The notes under the pieces are model-generated. The model had not been told where the DNA came from. It saw nothing but the letters and a program-made list of their open reading frames with translations, and did not search any database. Positions 1 to 9,171 of a stretch of DNA of 64,000 bases are shown in pieces. The position numbers and the translations under genes are program-made. Source of the stretch: Candidimonas humi (GTDB taxonomy: Bacteria > Pseudomonadota > Gammaproteobacteria > Burkholderiales > Burkholderiaceae_B); NCBI RefSeq assembly GCF_019166065.1, contig NZ_JAHTBN010000008.1:62001-126000 (forward strand), written 5' to 3'. Position 1 is the stretch's first letter. Every line of letters begins with the position of its first letter.

Positions 1-1794
1 GGCCCGCAGCAGCGCCCGGGTGCTTTCATGCGCCGGATGCAGCAGCACCTGCGCCGCATCCCCTTGCTCGACGATGCGCCCGGCATGCATTACCGCGATC
101 CGGTCGGCCAAGTATTCCACCACCCCGAAATTGTGGGTGATGAACAGATAGGCGATGCCGCGTTCCTTCTGCAGGTCCTGCAGCAGATCGAGAATCTGCG
201 CCTGCACCGACACGTCCAGGGCCGAAGTGGGTTCGTCGCAGACCAGCACGCGCGGCTCCACCGCCAGGGCCCGCGCAATGGCCAGCCGCTGCCGCTGGCC
301 GCCCGAAAACTCGTGCGGATAGCGCCGCGCGGCGTCCGCCGGCAGGCCGACCCGGTCCAGCAGCCCGCCGGCAATGGCGGCGCGATCGGCGGCGCTCAGC
401 CCGGGGCGCAGCGCCTCCATGCCTTCCTGCAGGATCTCGCCCACCTGCATGCGCGGATCCAGTGACGCGTAGGGGTCCTGGAATACGATCTGCAAGCGGC
501 GCCGCAAGTCTTTCAGGCGCGCGCCGCGCGCATCGAGCAGCGATTCGCCCTGGAACTCGGCCTGCCCGAGCACCTGGGCCTGGCCGTCCAGCAGGCGCAA
601 CAAGGCCTTGGCCACCGTGGTCTTGCCGCAGCCCGACTCGCCCAGCAGCGCCAGGGTTTCGCCGGCGCGCAGATCGAACGACACATCCTCGGCGGCCACA
701 TGGCCGGGATCGGCCCGGCGCAGCAGCCCGCCGCGCGGCCTGTAGCGCACCTCCAGGCCGCGCACGCGCAAGACGATGTCCCCCTCGAGGCGCGAGGGTT
801 CGTCCGGAGGAGCGGCGCCCGCGGCATTCGCGGCATTCGCGGCATTCGCGGTGTGGGCGGCCTGTGCGCCCTGTGCGGCATTGGCGGCATCCGTAGCATC
901 CGCAACACCCTTGACGTCCATGGCGCCTGCCGCATCGGGCGCCATCGCGCTCAGCCTGCGGCCGCGCTTGGCATAGCTCGGCATGGCGGCGATCAGCTCG
1001 CGCGCATAGGGATGCCGCGGGTTGGCGAAGAACTCGGCCGCCTCGCGCGTTTCCACGATGCTTCCGTGGCGCATCAAGGCCACGTGATGCGCCACGTTCC
1101 TGACCACGGCCAGATCGTGGGTGATCAGCAGCATGGCCATGCCCATCTCGCGCTGCATCTGCGCCAGCAGATCCAGGATCTGCGCCTGCACCGTGACGTC
1201 CAGCGCCGTGGTCGGCTCGTCGGCGATGAGCAATGCCGGACGGGCCGCCAGCGCCATGGCTACCATGATGCGCTGCTTCTGCCCGCCCGAAAACTGGAAA
1301 GGGTAATCGTCCAGGCGGCGCCGCGGCTCGGGGATCCCCACGCGCTCGAGCCAGCGCACCGCCTGCTCGCGTGCCTGCGCGCCCCTGGCGTCCGTATGGG
1401 CACGCAGCACCTCCAGCAGTTGCCGGCCCACCGTCAGCACCGGATTCAGGCTGGTGGAAGGCTCCTGGAACACCATGCCGATGCGCCCGCCGCGCACGGT
1501 GCGCATGCGGGACTCGGGCAGCGCGTTCAATTCCAGGCCTTCCAGCCAGGCCTGGCCGCCGGCGACACGGCCCGCTTCGGGCAACAGGCGCATCAAGGCC
1601 AGCGCCGTCATGCTCTTGCCGCAACCCGACTCGCCCACCAGGGCGAAGGTCTGGCCGCGGCGCACGCACAGGTCCAGGGCCTTGACGGCCTCGGCCATGC
1701 CCGCCTCGCTATACACCTGCACGGTCAGATCGCGCACCGACAGCACGTCCGCGGCGTCGCGCCGATCTGCAGTGGGCCGCACTGTCGTGTTCAT
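1..1794 (-). CDS. yejF: YejF-type peptide ABC transporter ATPase with two nucleotide-binding domains (3' end outside window)
   Basis: Energises import of peptides (microcin C-type/oligopeptide) through the YejBE permeases. The frame is open from the ATG at 1794 to the window edge (598 codons) without a stop, so the C-terminus is missing. Two ATPase halves are visible: Walker A GESGCGKS then FSGGQKQR and a Walker B region with DEPTTALD in the first; GESGCGKTT, FSGGQRQR and DEPTSALD in the second. They are joined by an unusual Ala/Asn-rich linker (ANAANAANAAG) encoded by a 9-bp tandem repeat near 822-856. The start overlaps the yejE stop as ATGA, which implies translational coupling. It is already longer than E. 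coli YejF (about 530 residues), mostly because of the linker. Confidence 0.93.
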   Translation of the reverse strand, partial: MNTTVRPTADRRDAADVLSVRDLTVQVYSEAGMAEAVKALDLCVRRGQTFALVGESGCGKSMTALALMRLLPEAGRVAGGQAWLEGLELNALPESRMRTVRGGRIGMVFQEPSTSLNPVLTVGRQLLEVLRAHTDARGAQAREQAVRWLERVGIPEPRRRLDDYPFQFSGGQKQRIMVAMALAARPALLIADEPTTALDVTVQAQILDLLAQMQREMGMAMLLITHDLAVVRNVAHHVALMRHGSIVETREAAEFFANPRHPYARELIAAMPSYAKRGRRLSAMAPDAAGAMDVKGVADATDAANAAQGAQAAHTANAANAANAAGAAPPDEPSRLEGDIVLRVRGLEVRYRPRGGLLRRADPGHVAAEDVSFDLRAGETLALLGESGCGKTTVAKALLRLLDGQAQVLGQAEFQGESLLDARGARLKDLRRRLQIVFQDPYASLDPRMQVGEILQEGMEALRPGLSAADRAAIAGGLLDRVGLPADAARRYPHEFSGGQRQRLAIARALAVEPRVLVCDEPTSALDVSVQAQILDLLQDLQKERGIAYLFITHNFGVVEYLADRIAVMHAGRIVEQGDAAQVLLHPAHESTRALLRA

Positions 1795-3266
1795 GGCCGC
1801 TCTCCGGCGCCAGCCTGCGCGGCCTGCCGCCCGCGCCGCGCGAGGCGCGGCAGGCGCGGCCGGTAGCTGCGCATGCGCGGATCGAAGGCCTCTTGCACGG
1901 CATCGGCGAACAGATTGGCCGACAGTACCAGCGCCAGCAGGAATACGAAGGCCGAGGCCAGGTTCCACCAGATCATGGGGTCGCGCGACATCTCCAGCCG
2001 CGAGGCGTCTATCATGGTGCCGAAAGACGGCATGCTGGGATCCACCCCTATGCCCAGGTAGGACAACACCGCCTCGTAGAGCACCAGGCCCGAGAATTCC
2101 AGCACCATAGAAATCAGCACGATGTGCATCAAATTGGGCAGCAGGTGCCGGCGCATGATGCGCCAGTGCGACAGGCCGAACGCGCGCGCCGCCTGCACGT
2201 ATTCGAGTTCGCGCAGCTTCAGCGTCTCGGCGCGCACCAGCCGGCACAGCCCCGCCCAGCCTGTCAGCCCCAGTATCAGGCACAGCATGAACAGCCGCAG
2301 GTCGGCGCGCATGGCCACGGTCTGGAACAGGCCCGGATTATTGTCGATGTACACCTGCATCATCAGCACGCAAGCCGCCACCAGCAACACGCCAGGTATG
2401 GAGGTAAGCGTGGTGTAGACATACTGGATGAGATCGTCGATCCAGCCCTTGAAATATCCCGCCGAAATGCCGAACACCAGGGCTGGCGGCAGCATGGTGA
2501 TGGTGGTCAGGGTGCCGATCACCAGCGCCGTGCGCACGCTCTTCAGGGACCGCAGCAACACATCGTTGCCGCTGCGGTCTGTGCCCAGCACGTGGTAGTC
2601 CATGCCCAGTGCCACGACGACGCACACCAGCAGGCACAATATGGCGGCCATCAGCCACATGGCGCGCCAGGGCAGCGCATTCCGCCCGGGCTGCCACCAT
2701 GACGCCCAGGCCTCGCGCCAGCCGGCGCCGCGGCGCCGATGTCCCCAGGCCAGCGCCAATGCCAGGGCCAGCGCGCAAGCAGCGCCGGCGGCCACGCCCA
2801 TCGCCACGCGCCGCAGTATATCGGCGCGATGGTCCGCATCCGAATGCAGTTTCCGGCCGGCGTGCCGCAGGCGCGGATAGTCGCGCCGGACCTGGCCGCC
2901 GACCCATTCGTTTTCCTTGGTGAACTGGCGCAGCGCCAAAGGCGCGGAATAGGTTCTTTCGTGCGCGCCGATGCCGGCGGCCGCGAGCAGCGCGTCGAGC
3001 GCGGAACGCGATTCGGGCGCATAGACCGGGCTGGCGGCGCCCGCCTGCGGCGGCAGCCGCGGCCGGTAATGCACCGAGTCCAGCAGGCCGACCAGCACGA
3101 ACAGGCCCAGCACGATGGCGGCGCACATCGCCGCGGGGCTGTGCCCTACCCGGGCCCAGGCCGAGCGCAAATGCGCCGAGCGCCGCGCCCGCAGCGCGTA
3201 GGCCGCCACCGCCAATACCAGGCAGTAGAGGAAGATGTCGGTCCAGAGCGGTGCGAACTGGGGCAT
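1791..3266 (-). CDS. yejE: YejE-type peptide ABC transporter permease
   Basis: Inner-membrane permease subunit, 491 residues. Residues 1-70 hold two hydrophobic segments, followed by a long hydrophilic stretch, a third segment near residue 155, and then the typical BPD_transp_1 domain. The EAA loop is visible (EYVQAARAFGLSHWRI), the contact site for the ATPase. The protein is about 150 residues longer than E. coli YejE; the extra length is the N-terminal part. Its start lies only 14 bp from the end of the inverted-repeat element at 3281-3552, so its ribosome-binding region (GGA at about -7) is weak and may have been altered by the insertion. It overlaps yejF by 4 bp downstream. Confidence 0.92.
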   Translation of the reverse strand: MPQFAPLWTDIFLYCLVLAVAAYALRARRSAHLRSAWARVGHSPAAMCAAIVLGLFVLVGLLDSVHYRPRLPPQAGAASPVYAPESRSALDALLAAAGIGAHERTYSAPLALRQFTKENEWVGGQVRRDYPRLRHAGRKLHSDADHRADILRRVAMGVAAGAACALALALALAWGHRRRGAGWREAWASWWQPGRNALPWRAMWLMAAILCLLVCVVVALGMDYHVLGTDRSGNDVLLRSLKSVRTALVIGTLTTITMLPPALVFGISAGYFKGWIDDLIQYVYTTLTSIPGVLLVAACVLMMQVYIDNNPGLFQTVAMRADLRLFMLCLILGLTGWAGLCRLVRAETLKLRELEYVQAARAFGLSHWRIMRRHLLPNLMHIVLISMVLEFSGLVLYEAVLSYLGIGVDPSMPSFGTMIDASRLEMSRDPMIWWNLASAFVFLLALVLSANLFADAVQEAFDPRMRSYRPRLPRLARRGRQAAQAGAGERP

Positions 3267-3280
3267 GGCGATTCCAGGGC

Positions 3281-3552
3281 TTAGGGCCTGTTCACACTAA
3301 AAGGGGTGCCGCACTGGCGGACAGAAGCTCGCCAGGCCAGGCGCGGGCGAGGCCGCGTGGCCGCCCCACGCAACGAGTCCGCAACGACGCATGGCGGGCT
3401 TCTGTCCGCCAGCCCGCTGGGTGGCCACAAAACAGCCCGCCCCTCGGCGTTGCTCATGCTCGCCGTGGAGCCACCACGGCTGCGCTTCGCGCCTTGATGG
3501 ACAGGTTGTTTTGTGGCCATGCGGTACCCCTTTTAGTGCGAACAGGCCCTAA
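3281..3552. repeat. 272-bp MITE-like inverted-repeat element inside the yej operon
   Basis: The ends form a 33-bp terminal inverted repeat (3281-3313 and 3520-3552) with two mismatches, both starting TTAGGGCCTGTTC. Three further stems lie inside: 3315-3334 with 3392-3411 (one mismatch), 3422-3434 with 3507-3519 (perfect, TGGCCACAAAACA), and GCCGTGG/CCACGGC at 3462-3480. No convincing gene is present in it. It separates yejB from yejE, and its right end supplies the TAG stop of yejB. The architecture suggests a non-autonomous mobile element or a large structured repeat; I do not see a clear target-site duplication. Confidence 0.8.
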
Positions 3553-4526
3553 TCAAAACGCACCCTGGGATCGGCCAGGGTGTAGGAAATATCGGCCAGG
3601 ATCAGCCCGACGATATACAGCAGCGAGCCCAGGAACACCATGGCGCGCACGATGGAAAAATCCTGGGCGTTGATGGCATCTATCGTGTAGCTGCCCAGGC
3701 CGGGAATGCCGAAGAACGATTCGGAAATCAGGCTGCCCATGAACAGCAGCGGAATGGCCGAGACCGTGCCCGTCAGGATGGGCAGCATGGCATTGCGCAG
3801 CACGTGCCGCAGCAGCACCGTACGCTCGGCCAGCCCCTTGGCGCGCGCCGTGCGCACATAGTCCTTGCCCATTTCCTCGAGGAACAGGCTGCGGTAGAAA
3901 CGCGATTCGCCGCCCAGCCGCGAGCCTATGCCGACCAGCACCGGCAGCGCCAGGAAACGCAGGCCGTCGCTGCCGTCCAGGAAGCCCGAATACGGCACCC
4001 AGCGCAAGATCTTGGCGAACAGCCACTGCCCGGCGATGATGTAGAACAGGCTGGAAATCGACAACAGCACCACGCAGACCACCACTCCAGAAAAATCCAG
4101 CGGCGTCGCCCGGAAATACACCAGCAGCAGCGCAAAGCAGACGCATACGTACAGGCCCAGCACGAAAGTGGGCAGTGCCAGCGCGAGGCTCGGGCCCATG
4201 CGTACGCGGATCTGGTGGCCTATGTCCTTGCCGTCGTCGGACATTCCGAAATCCAGGCGCAGCAGCGGCGCCGAACGCGTGTAGAAAATGGTGTCGGTCC
4301 AGCGCGCCGGGCCGTGGGCCTGGGCGTTGAAGAGCAGCGGCTTGTCGTAGTCGTGCTCGGCCTTCCATTTTTCTATGGCGACCTGGCTGACGCGCTGGCC
4401 GCCGATCGCCAGGCGCGCCATGTCGTCGGGCGTGTTCACGGCAAAGAACAAGGCGAAGGTCAGCAGGTTCACGCCGATCAGCACCAGCACGCCATAGGCC
4501 AGGCGACGCAGGATATAGCTCAGCAT
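3549..4526 (-). CDS. yejB: YejB-type peptide ABC transporter permease
   Basis: Inner-membrane permease of 325 residues with an N-terminal helix (ILRRLAYGVLVLIGVNLLTF) and a BPD_transp_1 domain. The EAA loop reads DYVRTARAKGLAERTVLLRH. I chose the ATG at 4526 because it overlaps the upstream substrate-binding gene's stop (ATGCTGA), a coupling pattern repeated one gene upstream; a longer open frame upstream only reads through that gene out of frame. The stop codon TAG falls on the first bases of the inverted repeat at 3552, so the native C-terminus may have been trimmed or extended by the insertion. Confidence 0.93.
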   Translation of the reverse strand: MLSYILRRLAYGVLVLIGVNLLTFALFFAVNTPDDMARLAIGGQRVSQVAIEKWKAEHDYDKPLLFNAQAHGPARWTDTIFYTRSAPLLRLDFGMSDDGKDIGHQIRVRMGPSLALALPTFVLGLYVCVCFALLLVYFRATPLDFSGVVVCVVLLSISSLFYIIAGQWLFAKILRWVPYSGFLDGSDGLRFLALPVLVGIGSRLGGESRFYRSLFLEEMGKDYVRTARAKGLAERTVLLRHVLRNAMLPILTGTVSAIPLLFMGSLISESFFGIPGLGSYTIDAINAQDFSIVRAMVFLGSLLYIVGLILADISYTLADPRVRFD

Positions 4527-6769
4527 GGTCCGTCTCCCGGCGAGTCTGCGGCGTCCAGCGCCGTGGCGCGCTCGCGGCGCCGTATCACGCGCCAGGCCGG
4601 ATATACGCACAAGGCCAGCAGTGCCAGCAGCAGCCACAGCGGCCACCACACCGGCCGGTTCCAGGCCAGCAGGCTCTTTTCCCTGGCGGCCGGATCCAGC
4701 CGGTAGTACTGCAGCGAATCGCGCACCATCTGCGTCGGCTTGGCATTGCCCACCCAGCGCTGGTAGGCGCCGCCGGACTTCGGATAAAAGCCGAACATCC
4801 AGGGCGCGTCGGCCTGCACGATGGCCACCATGCGGTGCACGATGCGGTCCTTCTCGGGGCCGTCGTCCAGCAGGCGCATGCGCTCGAACAAATGGTCGAA
4901 CTCGGGATTGCTGTAGTTGGCGGCGTTCTCGCCGCCATGCGCGGCCTTGGCATTGGGGCCGTAGAGCAGGAACAGGAAATTCTCGGGATCGGGGTAGTCG
5001 GCCACCCAGCCCCACATGAACATCTGCTCGGTGCCGTGGCTCATCTTGTCCTGGAAGCGGTTGTAGTCGGTGGCCCGCACCTCCAATCCGACATTGATCG
5101 CCGCGAGCTGGCGCCGCATCCAGTCCAGCGACGCGTCGGATCCCATGCCGCCGGCCGAATCATAGTGCAGGATCAGCGGCGCGCCGGTGCGCGCGTCGCG
5201 CCCGTCCGGATAGCCGGCCTCGGCCAGCAGGCGCCTGGCCTCGTCCAGCGGCCGGCGCTGCGGGTGCCCGTCATGCAGCGTATACACATAGGGGTCCATG
5301 CCCTCGGGGGCCGCCTGGTAGCCGGGGATGCCCGGCGGCAGCGGGCCGTAGGCTACCTGCCCCTGGCCGTTCTGGAATATGGATACGTACTGTTCCCAGT
5401 CGAAGGCGATGCTGATGGCCTGCCGCAGCTTGCGGTTTTTTTCTTGCTGCTGCGGCGTGTCGCCGCGCCCCACCACCGGGTCCAGCCAATTGAAACCCAT
5501 GTAATAGATCTGCGCCTCGGTCGACGAAGGCAGGCGGATGCCGTGGCTCTTGTACAGCGCGGCCTTGCTGGCGGAGTCGGACGCGGCCACCCGCATGGCC
5601 ACGCCGATGCCGCCGCCGTCGAGTTCGGGCACATCGTAATAGCCCTGCATGAACTTGCCCAGCAGCGGAATACTTTCCTTCTCCATGGAAAAGACGATGC
5701 GGTCGATGAACGGCGTGCGCTTGCCGCAATCGGCCAGCAGCCCCGCGGCGCGATCCGCCGGCTCGCCCTCGCAGGGGTAAGGCTCGCCGCGGAAATTCGG
5801 ATTGCGCGACAAGACATGGCGCCGGTTCTGGATCGACTCGGTCAGCATGTACGGCCCGGTGCCCACCGGCCAGGTATTCAGGGACAAGTTGTGCCGCGCC
5901 ATGCCCGGCTGCTGGTAGAAGCGGTCGGCCTCCCAGGGCACCGGCGCGGTAAAAGTCATGGCGAGCCAGTACTTGAATTGCGGATACTTGCCTAGCACCC
6001 GTATGCGCAAGGTGTGCGCGTCCAGCGCCTGCACGCCGTCGAAGCCGTAGCGGCGCAAGTCCAGCCAGGGCGCGGGCGTGCCCGGCGGGGCCTGGGCGCG
6101 CAGCGCGCGGTCGATCTGCTTGAGGCGTTCGCCGTATTCGTGCATGCCCACCACGTGCTCGGCCATGATGGCGTAGGCCGGCGACACCACGCGCGGACTG
6201 GCCAGGCGCCGGAAGGCGTAGACGTAATCGTCGGCCGTCAGCTCGCGCGTGCCGGTGTGGTGGAAGTCGCCGATGGCATATTTGTGCTCGAGAGCCCCAG
6301 GCGCCAGGGGCCAGTACACATAGCGCCCCGAGGCGTCGCGCGCGAAGGCGGGATGGGGCTGGAACAGGATACCGGGCTTGATATGGATGTCGTAGACACT
6401 GGTGGCGACTTCCTGTCCCGGCGCGTCCTGGGGCAGGCGGCGGCCGTCCTTGTCGAGATAGAACGGCGTGGCCAGCGCCGTGGCGGCGCGCGGCTCCAGT
6501 CGGTAGGGGCGAGCCAGGTAGGCGTAGCGGTATAGCGGTTCGTAGATGGAGTAGGTGAACGGCGTCTCGTCGGTCGAATACGAACTGGCCGGATCCAGGT
6601 ACTTGGGCGAACGCTGCATGAACGCCGTGTAGAGCGTGTTCTGGCGCTCGGCGCCCTGGGCGTAGGGGCTGTTGACCGGCGTGCGCCCGCAGGCCGCGAG
6701 CAGCGCCAGCAGCCCCGCCATCGCGCCCCGCCGCAGCCAGGACCAGGATATGCGCCGCCCTTTCAGCAC
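4520..6769 (-). CDS. yejA: Peptide ABC transporter substrate-binding lipoprotein (family 5, YejA-like)
   Basis: Extracytoplasmic binding protein of the SBP_bac_5 family that feeds YejBEF. The N-terminus has a positively charged stretch, a hydrophobic core and a lipobox (LLAAC), so it is probably lipid-anchored. The body carries family features such as the SPKYLDPASSY region and KPGILFQPHPAF. It is unusual in ending with a transmembrane helix (LWLLLALLALCVYPAW) followed by Arg-rich residues. About 749 residues from a GTG at 6769 that overlaps the nuclease stop (GTGCTGA) with AGGG upstream; an ATG at 6787 would add six residues. YejA proteins are usually near 600 residues, so this one is long. 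Confidence 0.88.
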   Translation of the reverse strand: MLKGRRISWSWLRRGAMAGLLALLAACGRTPVNSPYAQGAERQNTLYTAFMQRSPKYLDPASSYSTDETPFTYSIYEPLYRYAYLARPYRLEPRAATALATPFYLDKDGRRLPQDAPGQEVATSVYDIHIKPGILFQPHPAFARDASGRYVYWPLAPGALEHKYAIGDFHHTGTRELTADDYVYAFRRLASPRVVSPAYAIMAEHVVGMHEYGERLKQIDRALRAQAPPGTPAPWLDLRRYGFDGVQALDAHTLRIRVLGKYPQFKYWLAMTFTAPVPWEADRFYQQPGMARHNLSLNTWPVGTGPYMLTESIQNRRHVLSRNPNFRGEPYPCEGEPADRAAGLLADCGKRTPFIDRIVFSMEKESIPLLGKFMQGYYDVPELDGGGIGVAMRVAASDSASKAALYKSHGIRLPSSTEAQIYYMGFNWLDPVVGRGDTPQQQEKNRKLRQAISIAFDWEQYVSIFQNGQGQVAYGPLPPGIPGYQAAPEGMDPYVYTLHDGHPQRRPLDEARRLLAEAGYPDGRDARTGAPLILHYDSAGGMGSDASLDWMRRQLAAINVGLEVRATDYNRFQDKMSHGTEQMFMWGWVADYPDPENFLFLLYGPNAKAAHGGENAANYSNPEFDHLFERMRLLDDGPEKDRIVHRMVAIVQADAPWMFGFYPKSGGAYQRWVGNAKPTQMVRDSLQYYRLDPAAREKSLLAWNRPVWWPLWLLLALLALCVYPAWRVIRRRERATALDAADSPGDGPC

Positions 6770-7353
6770 CGTCCCTGCTTCCAGCATTGGTAGCGCCACA
6801 CCCAGGGCTGCGCGGCTTGCGGATCGCGCCACAGGCCCAGCCGCTCGCGGCGGGCGCGCTGCTCCAGGGCCTGCATCCGCGGATCGCGCATGAACCTGCC
6901 GCGGCCTTCCATATTGGCCCAGGCCATGCCCGCCGCCACCTGCTCGCGGTTGGCGCTGCGGCCGTCGCCCAGGGGCACATCGCAAACATCCCTGCCATAG
7001 CGGTCGCGCTCGTAGCATTCGAGGCGCAGGATCTTGCCCGCGACAAGGCCGGCCAAGGCTTTGCGCGAGGCCTGGGCCATGGGCTGTCCCGGCCTGTCGC
7101 TGCCCTTGCTGGTCTCGGGAGCGTCGATGCTGGCCATGCGTATGCGATGGCAGCGCCCGTCCACGAGCAAGGTAAAGGTATCGCCGTCGGCCACGTGCAC
7201 GACCCGGCCTGCCAGGACATACTGTTGCTGCTGCGAGGACGGCGGCAGCGGCGCCCTGCGCGCATGCGCCGGAGCCAGGCAGGCCGCCGCCAGGGCCAGC
7301 GCAGCCATGGCCGCACGGCCGCCGCGCGGGACGATATTACCGAGACGTATCAT
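6763..7353 (-). CDS. Secreted staphylococcal-nuclease-like (SNase) protein
   Basis: Predicted calcium-dependent nuclease of the thermonuclease family, 196 residues. A signal peptide (residues 1-31, core AAMAALALAAACLAPAHA) is followed by a compact OB-fold domain with VVHVADGDTFTLLVDGR, RIRMASIDAPETS (Arg and Glu of the active site) and ERDRYGRDVC (second catalytic Arg). The C-terminal tail has a WRDPQ..WRY..C pattern common to the family. It is the first gene of the minus-strand run leading into the yej genes and overlaps the binding-protein start, so the two are probably cotranscribed. A role in scavenging extracellular nucleic acid is inference. Confidence 0.88.
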   Translation of the reverse strand: MIRLGNIVPRGGRAAMAALALAAACLAPAHARRAPLPPSSQQQQYVLAGRVVHVADGDTFTLLVDGRCHRIRMASIDAPETSKGSDRPGQPMAQASRKALAGLVAGKILRLECYERDRYGRDVCDVPLGDGRSANREQVAAGMAWANMEGRGRFMRDPRMQALEQRARRERLGLWRDPQAAQPWVWRYQCWKQGRC

Positions 7354-7404
7354 GGTTCTCCAGACAGCAGCCGCATCACGGGAGGCCGCTGCAATATAAC
7401 GGGT

Positions 7405-9042
7405 TCACGGCACGCCGGCCCGCTCGAGCAGGCCCTGCGCCGCCGCGGCCGGGACCCCCAGGCCGAACACGCCGCCCGCCCGGCCGAAGCGCGTGCGCAC
7501 GAAGATGTCGGCCAGGGCCTGGGGCGCGTGGCGCCGCAGCAGGCCGGCCTGCGCCAGCAGGACCAGGTCGCGGGCGACATGCCTGGCGGCGGACTCCAGC
7601 CCGCTGCCGCCGGCACGCAGCAATGATATCAAGCCCTCGGCCGCGTCCTTCAGCAGCGGATCGCCGGCGCTGTCGCGCGCCAGTGCATCGAGCAAGGCGG
7701 CGGCCGCCTCGGGGCTGTCCTTCAGGGCGCGCAGCACGTCCAGGCACATGATGTTGCCCGAACCTTCCCAGATCGAATTGACGGGGGCTTCCCGGTACAG
7801 GCGCGGCATGGGGCCGTCTTCGATATAGCCGTTGCCGCCGCAGACCTCCATGCATTCGGCGACCGCTGCCACCGTACGCTTGCAGACCCAGAACTTGGCG
7901 GCCGGCGTCAGGATGCGGCGATACGCCTGCTGCAGCGGATTATCGCCGCCGTCGAAGGCGGACGCGAGCCGCAGGGCCAGGACCGTGGCGGCCTCGCTTT
8001 CGATCGCCAGGTCCAGCAGCACGCAGCGCATCAGGGCATGGTCGGCCAATGTGCTGCCGAACGCGCGGCGATGGCGCGCATGATGCAAGGCCTGCACCAG
8101 CGCCTGGCGCAGCAGCGCCGTGCTGCCCAGCACGCAGTCCAGCCGGGTATGCGCCGCCATCTCGATGAGCGTGGCGATGCCGCGCCCCTCTTCGCCCACC
8201 AGCACGCCGTGGGCATCGCGGAACTCGACCTCCGCGCTGGCATTGGAGCGGTTGCCCAGCTTGTCCTTCAGGCGCTGGATCTCGACGCGGTTCTTCTCGC
8301 CCGCATCCGTCCAGCGCGGCACATAGAAGCACGATAGCGACTCGCCATGCCGCGCCAGCACCAGGTGCGCGTCCGAAGTGGGAGAAGAAAAGAACCACTT
8401 GTGGCCTCTTAGCAAGTAGCGCTCGCCGCGCCCCGCGGCGCCCACCGGAGCCGCGGTGGTGGCAGTGCCGCGCAGGTCGGAGCCGCCCTGCTTTTCGGTC
8501 AGGCCCATGCCGACCATCATGCCGGTCTTCTCGGCAAGCGGAACGTCGCGCTCGTCGTACTGCAGGCTGTACAGCCTGTCCCGCACTTGCCCGAACCAGG
8601 GCTCCTTGCGCAGCAAGGGGATGGCGGCCGCGGTCATGGTGATGGGGCACAAGGAGCCTGCCTCGACCTGGCCATGCAGCAGATACGAGGCAGCGCGCGC
8701 CGCATGCGCCCCGCCGCCCGGCTCGGCCCAGGCGCCGCAGTGCATGCCGTGGGCGAAGGCCATGCGCAGGAATTGATGCCAATGGGGATGGAAGTGCACA
8801 CGATCCACCCGATAGCCGCGGGCGTCGTAGGATTCGAGCTCGGGCGGATGGCGGTTCGCGTCGCGCGCCCACAGTCGGGTCTGCGCGCGCCCCAGGCGCT
8901 CGCCGTAATGCGATAGCGCCTCGTCGTGGCCCTGCGCGCCGGCGCGCTGCACCGCCGCGCGCAGCACCGTGTCGCTCAGGTACAGGTTGTAGTCCCCAAA
9001 ATCGGGAACCTGGTTCGTCACTTCGTGCGTAGCCTCGATCAT
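7405..9042 (-). CDS. aidB: AidB-type acyl-CoA dehydrogenase family flavoprotein
   Basis: FAD enzyme of the AidB branch of acyl-CoA dehydrogenases, linked in E. coli to protection from alkylation damage. The 545-residue product has the AidB hallmarks in order: GDYNLYLSD near the start, QVEAGSLCPITMT, MGLTEKQGGSDL, HKWFFSSPTSDAHLVLA, RLKDKLGNRSNAS and LYREAPVNSIWEGSGNIMCL. The ATG at 9042 has a strong Shine-Dalgarno (GGGGAGGA) and gives the normal family length. It is a single transcription unit upstream of nothing obvious; corA ends 129 bp upstream of its start. Confidence 0.92.
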   Translation of the reverse strand: MIEATHEVTNQVPDFGDYNLYLSDTVLRAAVQRAGAQGHDEALSHYGERLGRAQTRLWARDANRHPPELESYDARGYRVDRVHFHPHWHQFLRMAFAHGMHCGAWAEPGGGAHAARAASYLLHGQVEAGSLCPITMTAAAIPLLRKEPWFGQVRDRLYSLQYDERDVPLAEKTGMMVGMGLTEKQGGSDLRGTATTAAPVGAAGRGERYLLRGHKWFFSSPTSDAHLVLARHGESLSCFYVPRWTDAGEKNRVEIQRLKDKLGNRSNASAEVEFRDAHGVLVGEEGRGIATLIEMAAHTRLDCVLGSTALLRQALVQALHHARHRRAFGSTLADHALMRCVLLDLAIESEAATVLALRLASAFDGGDNPLQQAYRRILTPAAKFWVCKRTVAAVAECMEVCGGNGYIEDGPMPRLYREAPVNSIWEGSGNIMCLDVLRALKDSPEAAAALLDALARDSAGDPLLKDAAEGLISLLRAGGSGLESAARHVARDLVLLAQAGLLRRHAPQALADIFVRTRFGRAGGVFGLGVPAAAAQGLLERAGVP

Positions 9043-9171
9043 GCCGTCCTCCCCGCGATTCGCGCGTGGGCGTCGAATCCGGACATCAGTGCCCCGATAC
9101 GGCACAGCCTCGCTGGAATATCGAAATCGGTCGACGCCATGGCAATGCTTCAGCGGGCTGGCACCGCGGCC

